From NCBI GenBank assembly GCA_028753945.1, contig JAPNXP010000007.1, positions 4,216,001 through 4,280,000 of the forward strand: 64,000 nucleotides of DNA, read 5' to 3'. The translations under genes and the position numbers were made by a program. How positions within the stretch are numbered: position 1 is the stretch's first letter; each line of letters opens with the position of its first letter. The stretch is from Hexactinellida sp. DTS-2022 (lineage: Eukaryota; Porifera; Hexactinellida). Of the stretch, positions 20,833 to 32,566 are shown piece after piece. The notes beneath the pieces are model-generated. The model was not told the DNA's origin. It made no database searches and was given only the letters and a program-made list of their open reading frames with translations.

Positions 20833-22969
20833 TAGGTGGAAAGTATGGTCAAGTTCTACATCCTCACTACTGATGGGACTGTAAATTTGGTACTTTACAC
20901 TTCCATACTTATTCTTGATGAAGTTACAATCGATAACTGTACTTACTACTTAAAAACTGCTTCACACAAATTCAGTGTTTATGATATTCATTAAACGATT
21001 CCCTTATGTATCATTCAAAATGTAAAATTTCAAACTAATGCTTCCTCACTAATGGATCGATATCCCACACGGCTTAAGGGGGCATAAATTAAAACAATTG
21101 AGCAAAATTGAGAACTTATAATGTTTTGACCTAAATAATTATGCTAAAACATGAGAAGCTTGTGATTTAAATCGAGTTTCTCTAAATATTTAGATCCGAA
21201 ATGTACCCTAATCAATAAAGTTAACACTACGTATAAGACAAGATCTCCTAAAATGCAACATTTCGAGGAGGTCCCAGAAACTATGCATAATATTGCATAT
21301 CATATTTCCCTAGCCTAAGCGAAAATTTTAAATTAATTACCAGAAAAATATAAAAGGAATTTCTGGAAATTTACCTAAAGTTTGCTTCCAAAATATTCCC
21401 TTTAGAACGATGCTAAATATCCTAAAATAACATCAAAAATGAGTCAACCTAGGCTTGTCACATTTTGAAGCTCAAACATATCCCAAAATAAACAAAGCAT
21501 AAATAATGGATTGAGCATGGAAGATAGAATAAAGCCACTTATTAAATGAAATTGGCAGGGATATGAGCACTTTGGGCAATGGCCAAATAGGATGTTCTAT
21601 GAGAAAATGTCATCTGATGTTTGTGAGACAGGAACAAGGACACTTTGAATCTGATTCCATTTGATACTACACAAATTGATTGGTATTAAAAAGAAAGGTC
21701 GTTACTGCCTAGGTTAGTTATGGTCCGTATCATCTCCACAGAACAGAGTATTATTAACTAGGAGTCCAAATTTTCAGGATAGGTGTCTCATGGGTTACAG
21801 ATGTGCACTTGAGGTCACGATTTTTGACTACATCTTTTGGACACATTTTTTACCTGTTTAGACTGAAATTTAATTGGTCGAGGGAAAATTCATTCATAAT
21901 TAATAATTATCAGTTATTTGTGTTTCGTCTGTCAAGCCATACATTTTTAACATTCGATTGTGTCTATTTCATATTCAATTATTATCAATCAATACAATAA
22001 AGTCTGTTTCCCACCTGGGTCCAAGTTGTACAGTTCCTTAATGAGGTTAGTTTGACTCGATATATTACAGACAAGCTTATTTAAAAATTATGTGTTTAAA
22101 TTAGCATCAATTTACCGGCGCTTACTGGGTTAGTATTTTCTAATTAATTTTATTTATCCTTATATAACCTAAAGCTGGGGTCCACGATATAATAGACTGC
22201 TTATTGGCTACAGCTGAAAGAGGTTGGAGTTCCCTCTCTGCTACCTATATGCAGTTGCTGTACATAGAATCTGCTAAATGTCACTCTATACGACGGTCAT
22301 TTGTACAGAGGCTAACGAGCTGTTAAAATAATTTCTAAATGATTTCCGATAATATAAATAAACTTTTACATGAGGCCTTCGAAAGTTACGTACGCTTCCA
22401 TCAGGGAAAAGGATTACGAATGTGTGACAGACCAACTTTTTATCACAAAATGGCAAAAACGTAAAGACAGGAGAAGGGATGTATAATTTCGGTTAATTCT
22501 CGTTACATTCCACAATATTTAAATACAACCGGAATAACATTTGAAAAGGTGTTTGCTTTGAATACAATCGAGGGCCGCAGGCCCGAGTGCAAGTTGTAAA
22601 GACGCGCGTAGCGCTTGAGCAGCTTGTTATATTAAACCGTGGAAGCTAGTTGGATACCTATTTTGTCAGATTGACGATACTATTGAAGGATTTACCATAC
22701 TTGTTTATCTATTATTACATATGTAAGTATGTCTCCAGGATCATTCTTGAAACTTCAATAATTTTTTACTTATTCCTGTATACTACAACAATAATTTTGA
22801 TATTAGAACTTCTAAACGCCAAATTCCTAATCCGACTCTAAATAGAATTACCCATCAATTGTAGAACTCAGGACCATTGATTTTGGACTGTGGACACAGT
22901 TATTATATTGATTGGTAATTATAGAAATGATTGGGTGCATGATTAAAATCTGGCCTAATTAAATTATAG
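20833..22969. other. No gene seen; contains a fragment of the GTGCCGAC family body
   Basis: 21700-21870 (tggtccgtatcatctccacagaac to ggacacattttttacctg) matches body segments near 25860-25950, 43600-43720 and 63830-63910. A small GC-rich patch (about 22565-22620, gagggccgcaggcccgag) may be another hairpin repeat. Otherwise AT-rich, no coding signal. Confidence 0.5.
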
Positions 22970-24088
22970 CTAGTTCGGCATTCTATAAGGTTGTCTAGGC
23001 TGTTGCAAAGCATTGGGGGGGACCTGTGGGGTCTGGTATAACTTAAGTGGGAGGGGCAGTTGCGGTAGAGAATAGCTGGACACAGGATTATCTGGGTTGG
23101 TAGGGGGCATGTAGTGTAACCGAGGTACCTGAGGGTTGTACACGTAATGCTGGGAGGGCAAGTTGGCGGGAGGATAGGGCTGTCTGACCTGAGGAGCAAA
23201 GGATACAGACATGGGAGGGTTGAAGTACTGGGTCGGTTGGGGTTGTGGGGGGTATAATTGGGGATAGATTATTTGCTGGTTGCACATGGGAACTTGTGTC
23301 TGAGAGGGATTGTGCGGTAGGTTTTGGTATGAGACAAGAGGATCAATGCAATCAAGCGGCTGAGAAGGGGACATTTCCCGGTGTGTAGATATCTTAATAA
23401 TGTCTCTATTAGGAATTTCGTAAAAGTAGGACTTATCCTGTAGAATAGGAAGCAAGTCCACTTGTTTAGCTAAAGGCTCGGCAAGAGATGGAGGCGAGAA
23501 TTGTTCATCCCCCAAAGCCCTGCTCAGTATCTGTCGACCTCGAGATGCCCGTGAGGAAGAGGAATTCCTTCCGCCTCTTGGAGATACCGTCAGGTCCCCA
23601 GGAGGATACCTACTGGGAGATTTAATCGACATCGGAGAGCTGCTCGTATCAAATCTAGAAATAGGACGAGATGCGGTTGGGCGGGGGAGATTAGCTGGAG
23701 GATGGAATCTAATCGGTTGAGGATGGAGTACAGGGCAGGCGTCCTCGTCCTCATCATCCCAGTTCTCGCTCTCCCCTGGCTTTTCCCAGTTGGAAGGAGG
23801 AGGGATATCTGTACAGCCCTTGATAGAGTGGCTGATTTCGTGCTTGCTCTGTTCAAACGCAATTTCCATGTCTATAGCTCCCTTTGAATCACAAGTCTCC
23901 ATGTGGTAGTGGAACTCGGGATCGGGAACTACGTGTCGCGCGTTGAACGGACACGTTTTATACTCTCCGTTCTTGTCGTAATGCTTTCTACACTTGCTGA
24001 TGTGGTAGGGAAGCTTCTTTGCTGCCACTCGGTGGACCGGGTCGTATGGACACATGACGAGTTCTTCTGGGTCCTGTGTGGCAGACAT
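22970..24088 (-). CDS. GTSF1-like protein (two CHHC zinc fingers, long proline-rich tail)
   Basis: 372 residues in one exon, ATG at 24088. Two U11-48K-type CHHC zinc fingers: C13-H19-H29-C33 (CPYDPVHRVAAKK...) and C46-H52-H62-C66 (CPFNARHVVPDPE...), each with spacing C-x5-H-x9-H-x3-C. An acidic-aromatic segment with ENWDDEDED near residue 135 corresponds to the PIWI-contact region of GTSF1 proteins. GTSF1 proteins bind PIWI-clade Argonautes and potentiate transposon silencing (family knowledge). Oddity: usual family members are about 150-170 residues, while here about 230 more residues rich in Pro, Gln and Tyr follow and look disordered. A family cofactor role is likely; the tail's role is unknown. 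A 38-bp tandem repeat lies 110-225 bp upstream. Confidence 0.9.
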   Translation of the reverse strand: MSATQDPEELVMCPYDPVHRVAAKKLPYHISKCRKHYDKNGEYKTCPFNARHVVPDPEFHYHMETCDSKGAIDMEIAFEQSKHEISHSIKGCTDIPPPSNWEKPGESENWDDEDEDACPVLHPQPIRFHPPANLPRPTASRPISRFDTSSSPMSIKSPSRYPPGDLTVSPRGGRNSSSSRASRGRQILSRALGDEQFSPPSLAEPLAKQVDLLPILQDKSYFYEIPNRDIIKISTHREMSPSQPLDCIDPLVSYQNLPHNPSQTQVPMCNQQIIYPQLYPPQPQPTQYFNPPMSVSFAPQVRQPYPPANLPSQHYVYNPQVPRLHYMPPTNPDNPVSSYSLPQLPLPLKLYQTPQVPPNALQQPRQPYRMPN

Positions 24089-24197
24089 CTGGGATACTTC
24101 TGAATACTAAATAGGATCTAATATCGTAACTGGAAGTAGAGTTGAATACTTAGAAGGGGTCGTACACACATTTACGTAAAATTGGTGAAAATGCCTA

Positions 24198-24311
24198 GAG
24201 TTACTCTTGGGGGCATTTTACGCGACCAATCCCAGGAGTAACTCATGGGGACATTTTACGTGACTTCCCCCTGGAGTTACTCTTGGAACGATTTTACGCA
24301 AGCAACCTATT
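24198..24311. promoter_or_regulatory. Three-copy 38-bp tandem repeat upstream of the GTSF1-like gene
   Basis: Copies start at 24198, 24236 and 24274. Each has the dyad GAGTNACTC followed by a GG-rich stretch, then ATTTTACG. They lie 110-225 bp upstream of the ATG at 24088. A regulatory role is inference; they could be a miniature-element remnant. 24340-24980 beyond holds no recognised gene. Confidence 0.5.
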
Positions 24312-25956
24312 GGCGTATTTTATTAACACAGGTGCATTTACGCGAGTTGGACCTTTCACCTAAATAAGCCTATTTATGATTACCTCCCACAGCGACAGCG
24401 TTATGGCCATAATTAGCCTTGAAATCTCCAGTGGCGGCGCTAGCTCATCAAAAGAGGGGGTGCAACGGGAGGTGCTGTTTTATTTCAGGGATGCAAACAT
24501 TTTGTTCAGTTACAGCCTGCCAGAATGTTTGAATGAATACTGTTTGATCCTATCACGGATGTTCTTTTATAGAAAGTAGATATAATACCGTCTTCGGTAC
24601 CTGTTCTATGTAAAGCTCGGATCCAAATCGTGAACTAATTCTGGTGGACCTTTAGGTAATCGAAAGACAGTGGCTTTCGGATGACCTTTGTAATTGGTCT
24701 TGCATCCAAAAACAGAACAAGTATTAGGCATGAAATGCTATGCTAGTGCTACAGTTTTTAGAAAAGATAAAATAATAAGTAGTATAGTTCGGCACAGTAA
24801 AGTAATGAGGAAAAGGGTAGGGACTCACATAGGAAAGATTCGAACAATCCATTTAAGGTTGCTTATTATGACGAAAATAATAATATTATGCAACCATAAG
24901 GTAAAATTCAATAATAGCTACACTACTTTGGGCAATTATGAGGAAATAATAGCGGAGAGGGATACCCTTCTAACCTATCCATGGTCCAGTTTTTATTTGT
25001 CGTTTCCAGTCCTTATATTACGTAGTTCACGAATAGGTGATGACTCAGCATTTTTTATTTGCGTGTTGGGTGATCACTCAAAACCAACCGACTTATTGAA
25101 TTATATAATTCACTAAATTGTGAAAACACATTTTTTTACGATGGCATCAACACCTCAAGGTGTCAAGACACATTTGTAGAGGTGTTACGTGGCATAAGGA
25201 TCAATTGATAAATTTGAAGTTTGTCTCTGTCTTGTATAATCTCTGAGATTAATGCTATTTATCAAATCAGTATTAATAATTATTAATAAATTAATAATTA
25301 CACCATTATTATGTACAGCAAAATGAATAAGTTCAATTATTTAAAATTATTATTAATTTAAATTTAATTTCACTATCATATTTGAATTCAGCGCACTCAA
25401 TAACCCCAATAATCTAATTGGAACCGTCTCTATAATGTAAACACAGAGCAAATTAATTATAAATAAATATGTCATGTATCCATTGTGCAAGAATATTCTA
25501 AGCAGAAATAAATATAATCACATAATCTGTCGTTGTTATGAAATATATAATCTTTTTTTTCAATTGGAAAATAGAAGCCTACTCGATCTCACAAGTTGAA
25601 TCAATATAATAATAACGAGTTGAAACAATAGATTTAGATTAACACTTTCAATTGAACTTAGTAAACAAAGGAAACTTGCAACTCAATTGTGGCACAAACG
25701 AAACCCAATTTAAAAATTCGTGCACTGTGAAAAGGTGTAGAATTTAATTCTCCATCGAATGCATATAAATTAAAATATTTGTGCACTATTTATTGTTCTT
25801 TTTCTAATATTAAACTGGTGCAAAAATGTGTCCAAAAAAATCTAATCAAAAATCGTGACCCCAGGTGCACATCTGTAACCCATGAGACACATATCCTGAA
25901 AATTTGGGCTCTTAGTTAATTAAACTCTGTTCTGTGTAGAGGATACGGAACAATAA

Positions 25957-26078
25957 TAAAAAATTACAGCTGTGCCGACACATGTTCCTTTGGTGGCAAT
26001 ATATTTTGGTAGTAATTTATTGATAGTGCCTCCAAAGGAACATGCTGTCGGCTCAGCTGCAATTTTGGATTTTTTTCG
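25957..26078. repeat. GTGCCGAC palindrome
   Basis: AGCTGTGCCGACACATGTTC ... GAACATGCTGTCGGCTCAGC, inside attacag / ctgcaattttggat arms. Confidence 0.8.
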
Positions 26079-26798
26079 CCATGGAATAAACGCCTCAGCC
26101 CTCAAGGTGTTTCGTTAGAATCATTTATCAAGTTGTTAAAGGACTGTTGTATGACAGTTTTACTACCATGACAGACTTACTACCTCTATTACTAGTACCA
26201 TGGATGTTCTCTATCCATGACAGATTTACTACCTTACATGACAGAATTACTACCCTTTGATCATGACTTGGCTATTACTATGCACTTTTAATGGTTTCTT
26301 TCTTTCTTCTACTTGACTAAATACAAACAGCAGGTATTCAATATAGGAAATATTTACTTGTATCTTTTAAAATTTATTGAATTTGACTTGCTCAATCATC
26401 TGTTAATTGACATTTCCACATCCGCCTTCCCCGTATTCATTATTCACTAGGTTAATTAATATGTATAGCATTGTGAACGGTATAGATAATTATTATAACA
26501 TCGGAGATAGGACCTTTTAATGGATTTAACGATACATAACCTATTGGGAATCTGAGAATATATTAGCTGTCAAAAACCGTATCGCTCTACTCAATAAGCA
26601 TTGCATCACTGAAGCTGTCTGTGTAAAAAAAGTTGCAGTACGACTATGTATCATGTCAATAACTTCACCAAGTTGATAGCCTGAGGCACGCATTTTAAAA
26701 TATCGTCTCGCGAATTTTGTTGAGTTCAATAAATCGCTCGGCAAAATTACATGGAAAAGAAAATTCACAAGCTTAGAATATTCAGAGATATTCATTAT

Positions 26799-27731
26799 TG
26801 TCTGTACACCCTCGCTAATCCGAACCAGGGTTGTAAATAAATCATTTTTTTTTCTCAAATCAAATCAAATCAAATCATTTTAGATTTAAAATTATTTCAA
26901 ATCAAATCATTTCAAATCATTTGAGATTTCAAATCATTTCAAATCAAATCAAATCAAATATTTGAAATTTCAAATAATTTCAAATCAAATCAAATCAAAT
27001 ATTTGAAATATTTGAAACTTTCAAATCATTTCTGAATCACTGTCAAAACGTATAGAAATTTTGAAAATGATCTTATATATTTGAAATTGAATTGAAAATG
27101 AAGTGAAATTATACTAAAGCGATTTGGAAACGATTTGAAAATGATTTACCGAATATTATTTGAAAATGATCTGAAAATGATTGGAAAAATGATTCGAAAA
27201 TGATTTGAAAATGATTTGAAATAATTTCAAATCAAATCAAATCAAATCATTTGAGAATTCAAATATTTTCAAATCAAATCAAATCAAATCATTTGAGGAT
27301 TCAAATAATTTCAAATCAAATCAAATCAAATCATTTGAGAATTCAAATTCTCTTAAAAATCAAATCAAATCAAATCAAATATTTGAAATATTTGATTTGA
27401 TTTACAACACTGATCCGAACCCCGCTAATCCGAACCCTCGCTAATCCGAACAGGAGAAACCAAAATATTCTTCTAATAAATGTGGGAAAAAATCGTAAAT
27501 TGCAATGGAAGTATAAAAAATAAGTCTCAGGGCAAGTATTTTAAGGAGTACACTAGATGTTTAGTGCGGATTAACAAGGTTTGTACAAGTTTGGTTCGGA
27601 TTATCGAGATTCTCATTTATAGATGCCCATATAAAATGCATTACTTCACTAATCCGAACGAATTCACTAATTGGAACAGAAGATTTTTGAATCGGAACAC
27701 CTCTGTTCGGATTAGCGAGGGTGTACTGTAT
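26799..27731. mobile_element. pogo-like element (CTCGCTAATCCGAAC family)
   Basis: Left TGTACACCCTCGCTAATCCG, right CGGATTAGCGAGGGTGTACT then GTA. The phrase gctaatccgaac is repeated internally (27418-27450 and inverted near 27590-27720). It hosts the satellite hAT element. Confidence 0.75.
26826..27412. mobile_element. hAT-type miniature element made almost wholly of TCAAA satellite, 8-bp duplication ATCCGAAC
   Basis: Ends CAGGGTTGTAAATAAATC and, inverted, CAGTGTTGTAAATCAAATC. Perfect ATCCGAAC at 26818-26825 and 27413-27420. The inside is about 540 bp of tcaaatcaaatca and its reverse (gatttgaaaatgattt), so the element is a microsatellite bounded by transposon ends. Confidence 0.92.
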
Positions 27732-28869
27732 GTGATTTCTTGAATCAAGACTATAATTTGTGTACTTTCTTAAATCGATGAGTAGAATAGATAATATAAA
27801 TGAATTACCATTTCCTAATATTTTGAATACCTGCTGTTTGTATTTAGTCAAAGTAGAAGAAAGAATGAAGCCATTAAAAGTGCATAGTAATAGTCAAGTA
27901 GAACTAAGAGTTGCGTGATGAGAACTCAAGTCATGATCAAAGGGTAGTAATTCAAATATATCTCGAATTCTCAAAAATTCTGATTAGTCATTCGAGAAAT
28001 ATTTTTAATCAATCACGTACTAATTGCTTAAAGCTCTCTGTCGCCCCCGTACTAGTTAGTACTAACTATATAGGCATTAACATCGCATTGATAACTACCC
28101 AAATTTTTCAAGTAACTTTGTTTATATCAATTAATTTTAAAATAAATGATATGTCATTTAGTTCCATATTTAAATACCTGACTGTAACTCGGAAGGTATA
28201 TGAGCTAGAGAGTCAAACTTTGTTTTAAATGATAGCTAATAAAGAGGGTAAATAGAATACAAGCTAAGGAAGATAGTTAGGTTTTTCAATTCCAGAATGA
28301 CCTTAGCCTCAATCAATATATATATTTGCATTATGGGTAAATAAGAAAATCGCCTTCATCTTTTCCCTGGTCCAGGCGCATTTGGCTCAGTGAAATGGCC
28401 TTATGTTTAGTAGGCTATGTATTATCTTAATTTATTTAATCCATTGTATAGTAATACTACAATTAAATAGAAGGCAGCTGGAATTTATAAGTAGAATCAA
28501 TATAATTATCGCATGTTGAAACAATAGAATTAGGTTTAACAGTTTACTTATTCTGAAGTGTGAGGAAATACAGGAGATTGGCACCCCAGTTATGGCCTAA
28601 ACCTAGGCCAAATTGAACATTTGTGATTAGCCAAAAGGTGCAGAATTTAATTCTCTATCCGTACATGTAAATTTTATCAAGCTCAATATTAATTATCTCA
28701 TATTATGAGCCATAATTAGTTTAAATAGGTGCTAAAATAATTTGATCAAAGATCGTAACCCCAGGTGCAAATTAGACGGTCACTCCGCACCTACATGCCA
28801 AGTTTCAGCACTCAATGTATAAAGGTGTGGCCAGGGCACCGTCTACGGAGAAAGAATATCAGTAATAAA

Positions 28870-29040
28870 GGCAGTAAGATTAGAACTGGGCCACTATACT
28901 ATAGTATAGTCGGCACAGTAATAACCAAGGCACTAAGACCAATACTGGGCCACTATACTATAGTATAGTCGGCACAGTAATAAAGGCAGTGATTTCAATA
29001 CTGGGCCACTATACTATAGTATAGTCGGCACAGTAAAATT
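28870..29040. repeat. Tandem array of ctatactatagtatag units (about 3 copies)
   Basis: Each unit reads ctgggccactatactatagt then atagtcggcacagtaataa, with periods of about 55-60 bp. The core TATACTATAGTATA is a perfect dyad. The opposite-strand array is at 41950-42265. Confidence 0.8.
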
Positions 29041-29433
29041 TTTTACTAAACCCCCAATTTTTATTTAACTTTTGGATTCTTCATAAAATTCTGCGTCTGA
29101 TGGGAAAAGAAAATTTTGAATAATGGGCTTAATTCTGCCATAAATAGGGGTTGAAATTTCTTTGTTTACTCACACTTCAATTTCAGTAAAACTGTTAATT
29201 TTAATTCTATTGTTTCAACTTGTAATAATTATATTGATTTAACTTGTTAAATCTTACTCTATTGATTCAACTCGCGATAATTATATTGATTTAACTTATA
29301 AATTCCAGCTGGCTTCTATTTAATTGTAGTATTACTATCCAATGAATGGATTAAATTAAATAATATAAAATATGGAATATATTGACTTAACTCAACTCAC
29401 CGTGGATACCATTGCTAAAATAAATAACTAATA

Positions 29434-29645
29434 CAGTCGAAATCGGGGTTTTTGCCCCCCTAAATGCATGGAAAAGAGGCAAAAAAACCCGACACGCAAA
29501 CTAGACAGTGCTATGAGATTATGAAGCACTAGACAGTGCTATGAGGTTGTGAAGAAACAAGGAGAAGCAAGGAGGCAAATAATCCGGAGAGGCAAAAAAA
29601 CCCGTGGCAAAAAACCCCGTGGCAAAAAACCCCAGATTTCGACTG
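29434..29645. mobile_element. pogo-like miniature element (AAATCGGGGTTTTTGCC family)
   Basis: Left CAGTCGAAATCGGGGTTTTT, right AAAAACCCCAGATTTCGACTG with TA flanks. The phrase ggcaaaaaaccccgt is reiterated near the right end. Confidence 0.8.
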
Positions 29646-29798
29646 TAATATAATTTATTATCAATACACAATTAATAAATGGCATTAATCTCAAGATGAT
29701 TCAAGATAGAAACAAACTTCAAATTCAAAATCATTCCTTTGTCCCGTAACAACTTGTTAAATATGTCTAACACCATGAGGCGTTCATGACATGGCGAA

Positions 29799-29917
29799 AA
29801 AATGCAAAATGCAGCTGTGCAGACATCATTTTCCTTTGGAGGCACTATCAATTTCCCAACCAACATAATATAGTGCCTCCAAAGGAACATGCGTCATCAC
29901 AGCTGCAATTTTGGATT
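29799..29917. repeat. GTGCCGAC-family palindrome (diverged)
   Basis: gcagctgtgcagacatca ... ggaacatgcgtcatcacagc, with tgcaaaatgcag / ctgcaattttggat arms and agtgcctcc / ggaggcact inner pair. Confidence 0.75.
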
Positions 29918-30676
29918 GTATTATCTTTCCGTAGATCATCCACAGAACAGAGTTTAATTAACTAAGCTATCGAGTAGGCTCCTGTTTTCCGATTGAAAAC
30001 TAAGATTTTACATTCCATAAGAACACAGATTGTGTGATTATATTCACTTCTGCGAGAATATTCTTGCACAATGGATACACTGACATATTTAATTATAATT
30101 AATTCACTCTGTGTTTTAACTTTTCGAGACGGTTCCAATTGGATTATTGGGGTTATCGAGTGCGCTGAATTCAAATATTATAGTAAATTCAATTTAGATT
30201 AATAATTATTGCAAATATTAAATTGAACTTAATGTATTTTGCTGTACATAATAATGGTGTTATATTATGAATAGTACGTTAATTAAATATTTATACTAAT
30301 TAGCTAAATTTCATTAATCTCAGATGTGATATAAAATAGAAACAAACTTTCAATTGATCAATTAATCAATTGGTCCTTATGCCAGGTACCACCTATACAA
30401 GTGGGTCTTGACACTTTGAGGTGATGTTGACATCGTCAAAAAAATGTGTTTTACAATTTTGTGAATTAAATATTTCGCATGGATTGGTTGGAGTCGTGTG
30501 AACACCCAACACACACACATAAAAATGCTGAGTCATCACCTATTATATTCTACTGAAACTTGAATATCTCTAAAATAAAGGTGAGCTTGATGGAAACTTC
30601 CACCACTCTATGCTCGTTGCCTTCTGAAACACCTTTCTGAAATAATTTAACACCTTCATAGTAATGATGACATTGC

Positions 30677-30809
30677 AAAAAAATCCAAAATTGCAGCTGT
30701 GCCGACAACATTTTTCTTGGAGGCACTATCAATTACCCAACCAGTTTCCACCAAAAGATAGTGCCACCAAAGGGGGATTGCGTCGGCACAGCTGCAATTT
30801 GGGATTTTT
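30677..30809. repeat. GTGCCGAC palindrome 50 bp upstream of the phosphatase start codon
   Basis: aaatccaaaattgcagctgt then GCCGAC on the left, GCGTCGGCACAGCTGCAATTT on the right. It ends about 50 bp before the ATG at 30862, so it probably lies in the 5' UTR or core promoter. Confidence 0.8.
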
Positions 30810-30861
30810 CAAATATAAACCTGTTCGACAATTAATAATTAGCTAATTAGGTTATTTTAGT

Positions 30862-31549
30862 ATGGAAAAGCCTTCCACACAATCTCTAGAGCTAATACTC
30901 TGCTATCTATCTAATATATCTCTCACTCCTGATGAACAGTGGACATCTGACGTATCTTCTTACAGATTCCCTCACTCAATTTTTCCCCCTCCTCTCCTAG
31001 CCAACATAATTTCCTACTCAGCTGATCTCTTCCGGAAGGAACCAAATTTATTAGAGCTCAAGGCTCCGATATTTATATTCGGGGACCTGCATGGACAGTT
31101 TTTCGACTTCAGAACTCTAATTTCTCTGTCTAATGCTACTGAGCATATTCCTAAGAGTAATTTGCATCTGAAATCAATCGAAACCAGGTTTTTAAAAGCC
31201 GCTACTTTACACAGCAAGCTAGATCTCTCTCCCGCACATTCCTATCTCTTCCTCGGTGACTATGTAGACAGGGGCTCCTTCAGCTGCGAGGTTATTATTG
31301 CTCTGCTCTGTCTTAAGATTCTGTATCCCACACAGATACACCTGATACGAGGAAACCACGAAACTCGTACTATGACTTCTCACAAATTCGATGATAACTT
31401 TAATTTTAAAACAGAACTTGCAGAGAAGTTCCCTCAGGATGAGGCTCTGGATTTGTATCAGAGCTTTATGGGTTTATTTGACTGTCTCCCGCTGGGAGCT
31501 CTCGTGCTTACTCAGGAGGGGAAGTGGTTCTGTGCACACGGGGGGATTG
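30862..31549 (+). CDS. Calcineurin-type Ser/Thr phosphatase with EF-hands, exon 1
   Basis: First coding exon (229 codons plus 1 base), donor attg|gtgagt. Metallophosphatase motifs: GDLHGQ at 74-79, GDYVDRG at 132-138, RGNHE at 163-167, HGG at 226-228. These supply the metal ligands and the general acid of a PPP-family phosphatase. The closest match in style is calcineurin A (PP2B): GDLHGQFFDF, YLFLGDYVDRGSFS and LKILYPTQIHLIRGNHE. There is an insertion of about 30 residues between the GDxHG and GDYVDRG motifs (around 95-127). Exons 2 and 3 complete the domain in frame, giving about 659 residues over 20 kb. The calcineurin A-like catalytic core followed directly by C-terminal EF-hands differs from vertebrate calcineurin, where EF-hands are on a separate B subunit. 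The PPEF/rdgC family also has C-terminal EF-hands but a different catalytic sequence and an N-terminal IQ motif, which I do not see here. Confidence 0.9.
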
Positions 31550-32081
31550 GTGAGTTTGTTTTATACTTATTTCCTTGCTTGATATTGACCAATTAACAGT
31601 CCGTGCTATTCACACATATTATCAAGTAAAAGTATTATTACAGTATCAGTATACGTATTGTGTAACTGAATGACATTCAACTCTATCATATGAATAGAAA
31701 ATTTGATGTAGAAATTTTTATAATACGTATTTATCTACTAATTTCTAACAGAGTGGTTAACGGTTAATAAATTATCAGTCGTTAACCAGTTTTAATCATG
31801 GATGTCAATTTAATCCAATTGAGATAATTTATCAATTATCGATTGATGAAATTTGTATCAATTGGATCTAAATCGACGGATTTTTATCAATTTTTCCCGA
31901 TTTCTTGAATGTCACATCATTTTGAACTAATGCCAATGACATCCTATTTCAAAATGTGAATTTTATAGGCAATATAATTAGGATGTAGCTAAGACCCACT
32001 CCTTCTGGAGTACATGTTTTTTCTAAATTTAATAACAGAGTCGTCCATCAATGAAGCTTCAGTAGTCATGAATAGTGAGTA
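31550..32081. other. Start of intron 1, no feature seen
   Basis: AT-rich DNA following the donor at 31550. No repeat or coding signal recognised. Intron 1 continues to 44480. Confidence 0.5.
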
Positions 32082-32566
32082 CACTGGAGTTGCTTTATAA
32101 GCAACATTGTTCTATTAGCAACCTATTTACAGGTCCCGATCTAGAGCATGACGAATTCTATAAAATCAAGTTAGCAACTCGCTTAAAAAGCAATATTCGT
32201 TTATTAGCAACTTATTTTCTGGTGCCAAGTGTAGATCTGTTCACCTATAAGCAACTAAAAGTTTTAAATAGACAAACAAAAAAGTTCACTTTTAAGCAAC
32301 TCAAAGTTAGTAATAGACGAACGACAATCACATTACTTGCACAAATAATAATAATAATCAACTATAAAAATTAGCACGACACATACGTATTGTGTCGACA
32401 TATTTAGGTTGGTCATGTGACTTTATAATTTTTCTAAGTAGGACTTACTCAATATATATATGCTCTCATGATTTCATTACTTTAAAGAATTTTTATATTA
32501 TTTATATTTTCATTTTCAAAATGTTACTTTCCAAAGTGTGCTCTCTGTTATTATACAGGGTAAAAA

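Larger units (their letters stand above)
24980..30830. repeat. Composite of inverted and nested copies of the GTGCCGAC repeat family
   Basis: Body segments recur in opposite orientation on the two sides: 25030-25180 with 30410-30545 (gatgactcagcattttt, cacctcaaggtgtcaaga), 25480-25600 with 29970-30075 (gaatattct, gagtaggct), and 26270-26345 with 27810-27895 (atacaaacagcaggtattca). The whole is a degraded large foldback with the satellite-bearing elements near its centre. No gene of coding quality was seen. Confidence 0.65.

Noticed and set aside
28870-29040. CRISPR-like spaced repeats
   Set aside because: Eukaryotic context. Units are tandem with near-identical spacers and no associated genes.
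30862-31596. Calling the phosphatase as a complete short single-exon protein ending at 31596
   Set aside because: The last residues after HGGIG read through a GT donor into intron, and exons 2 and 3 join in correct phase.
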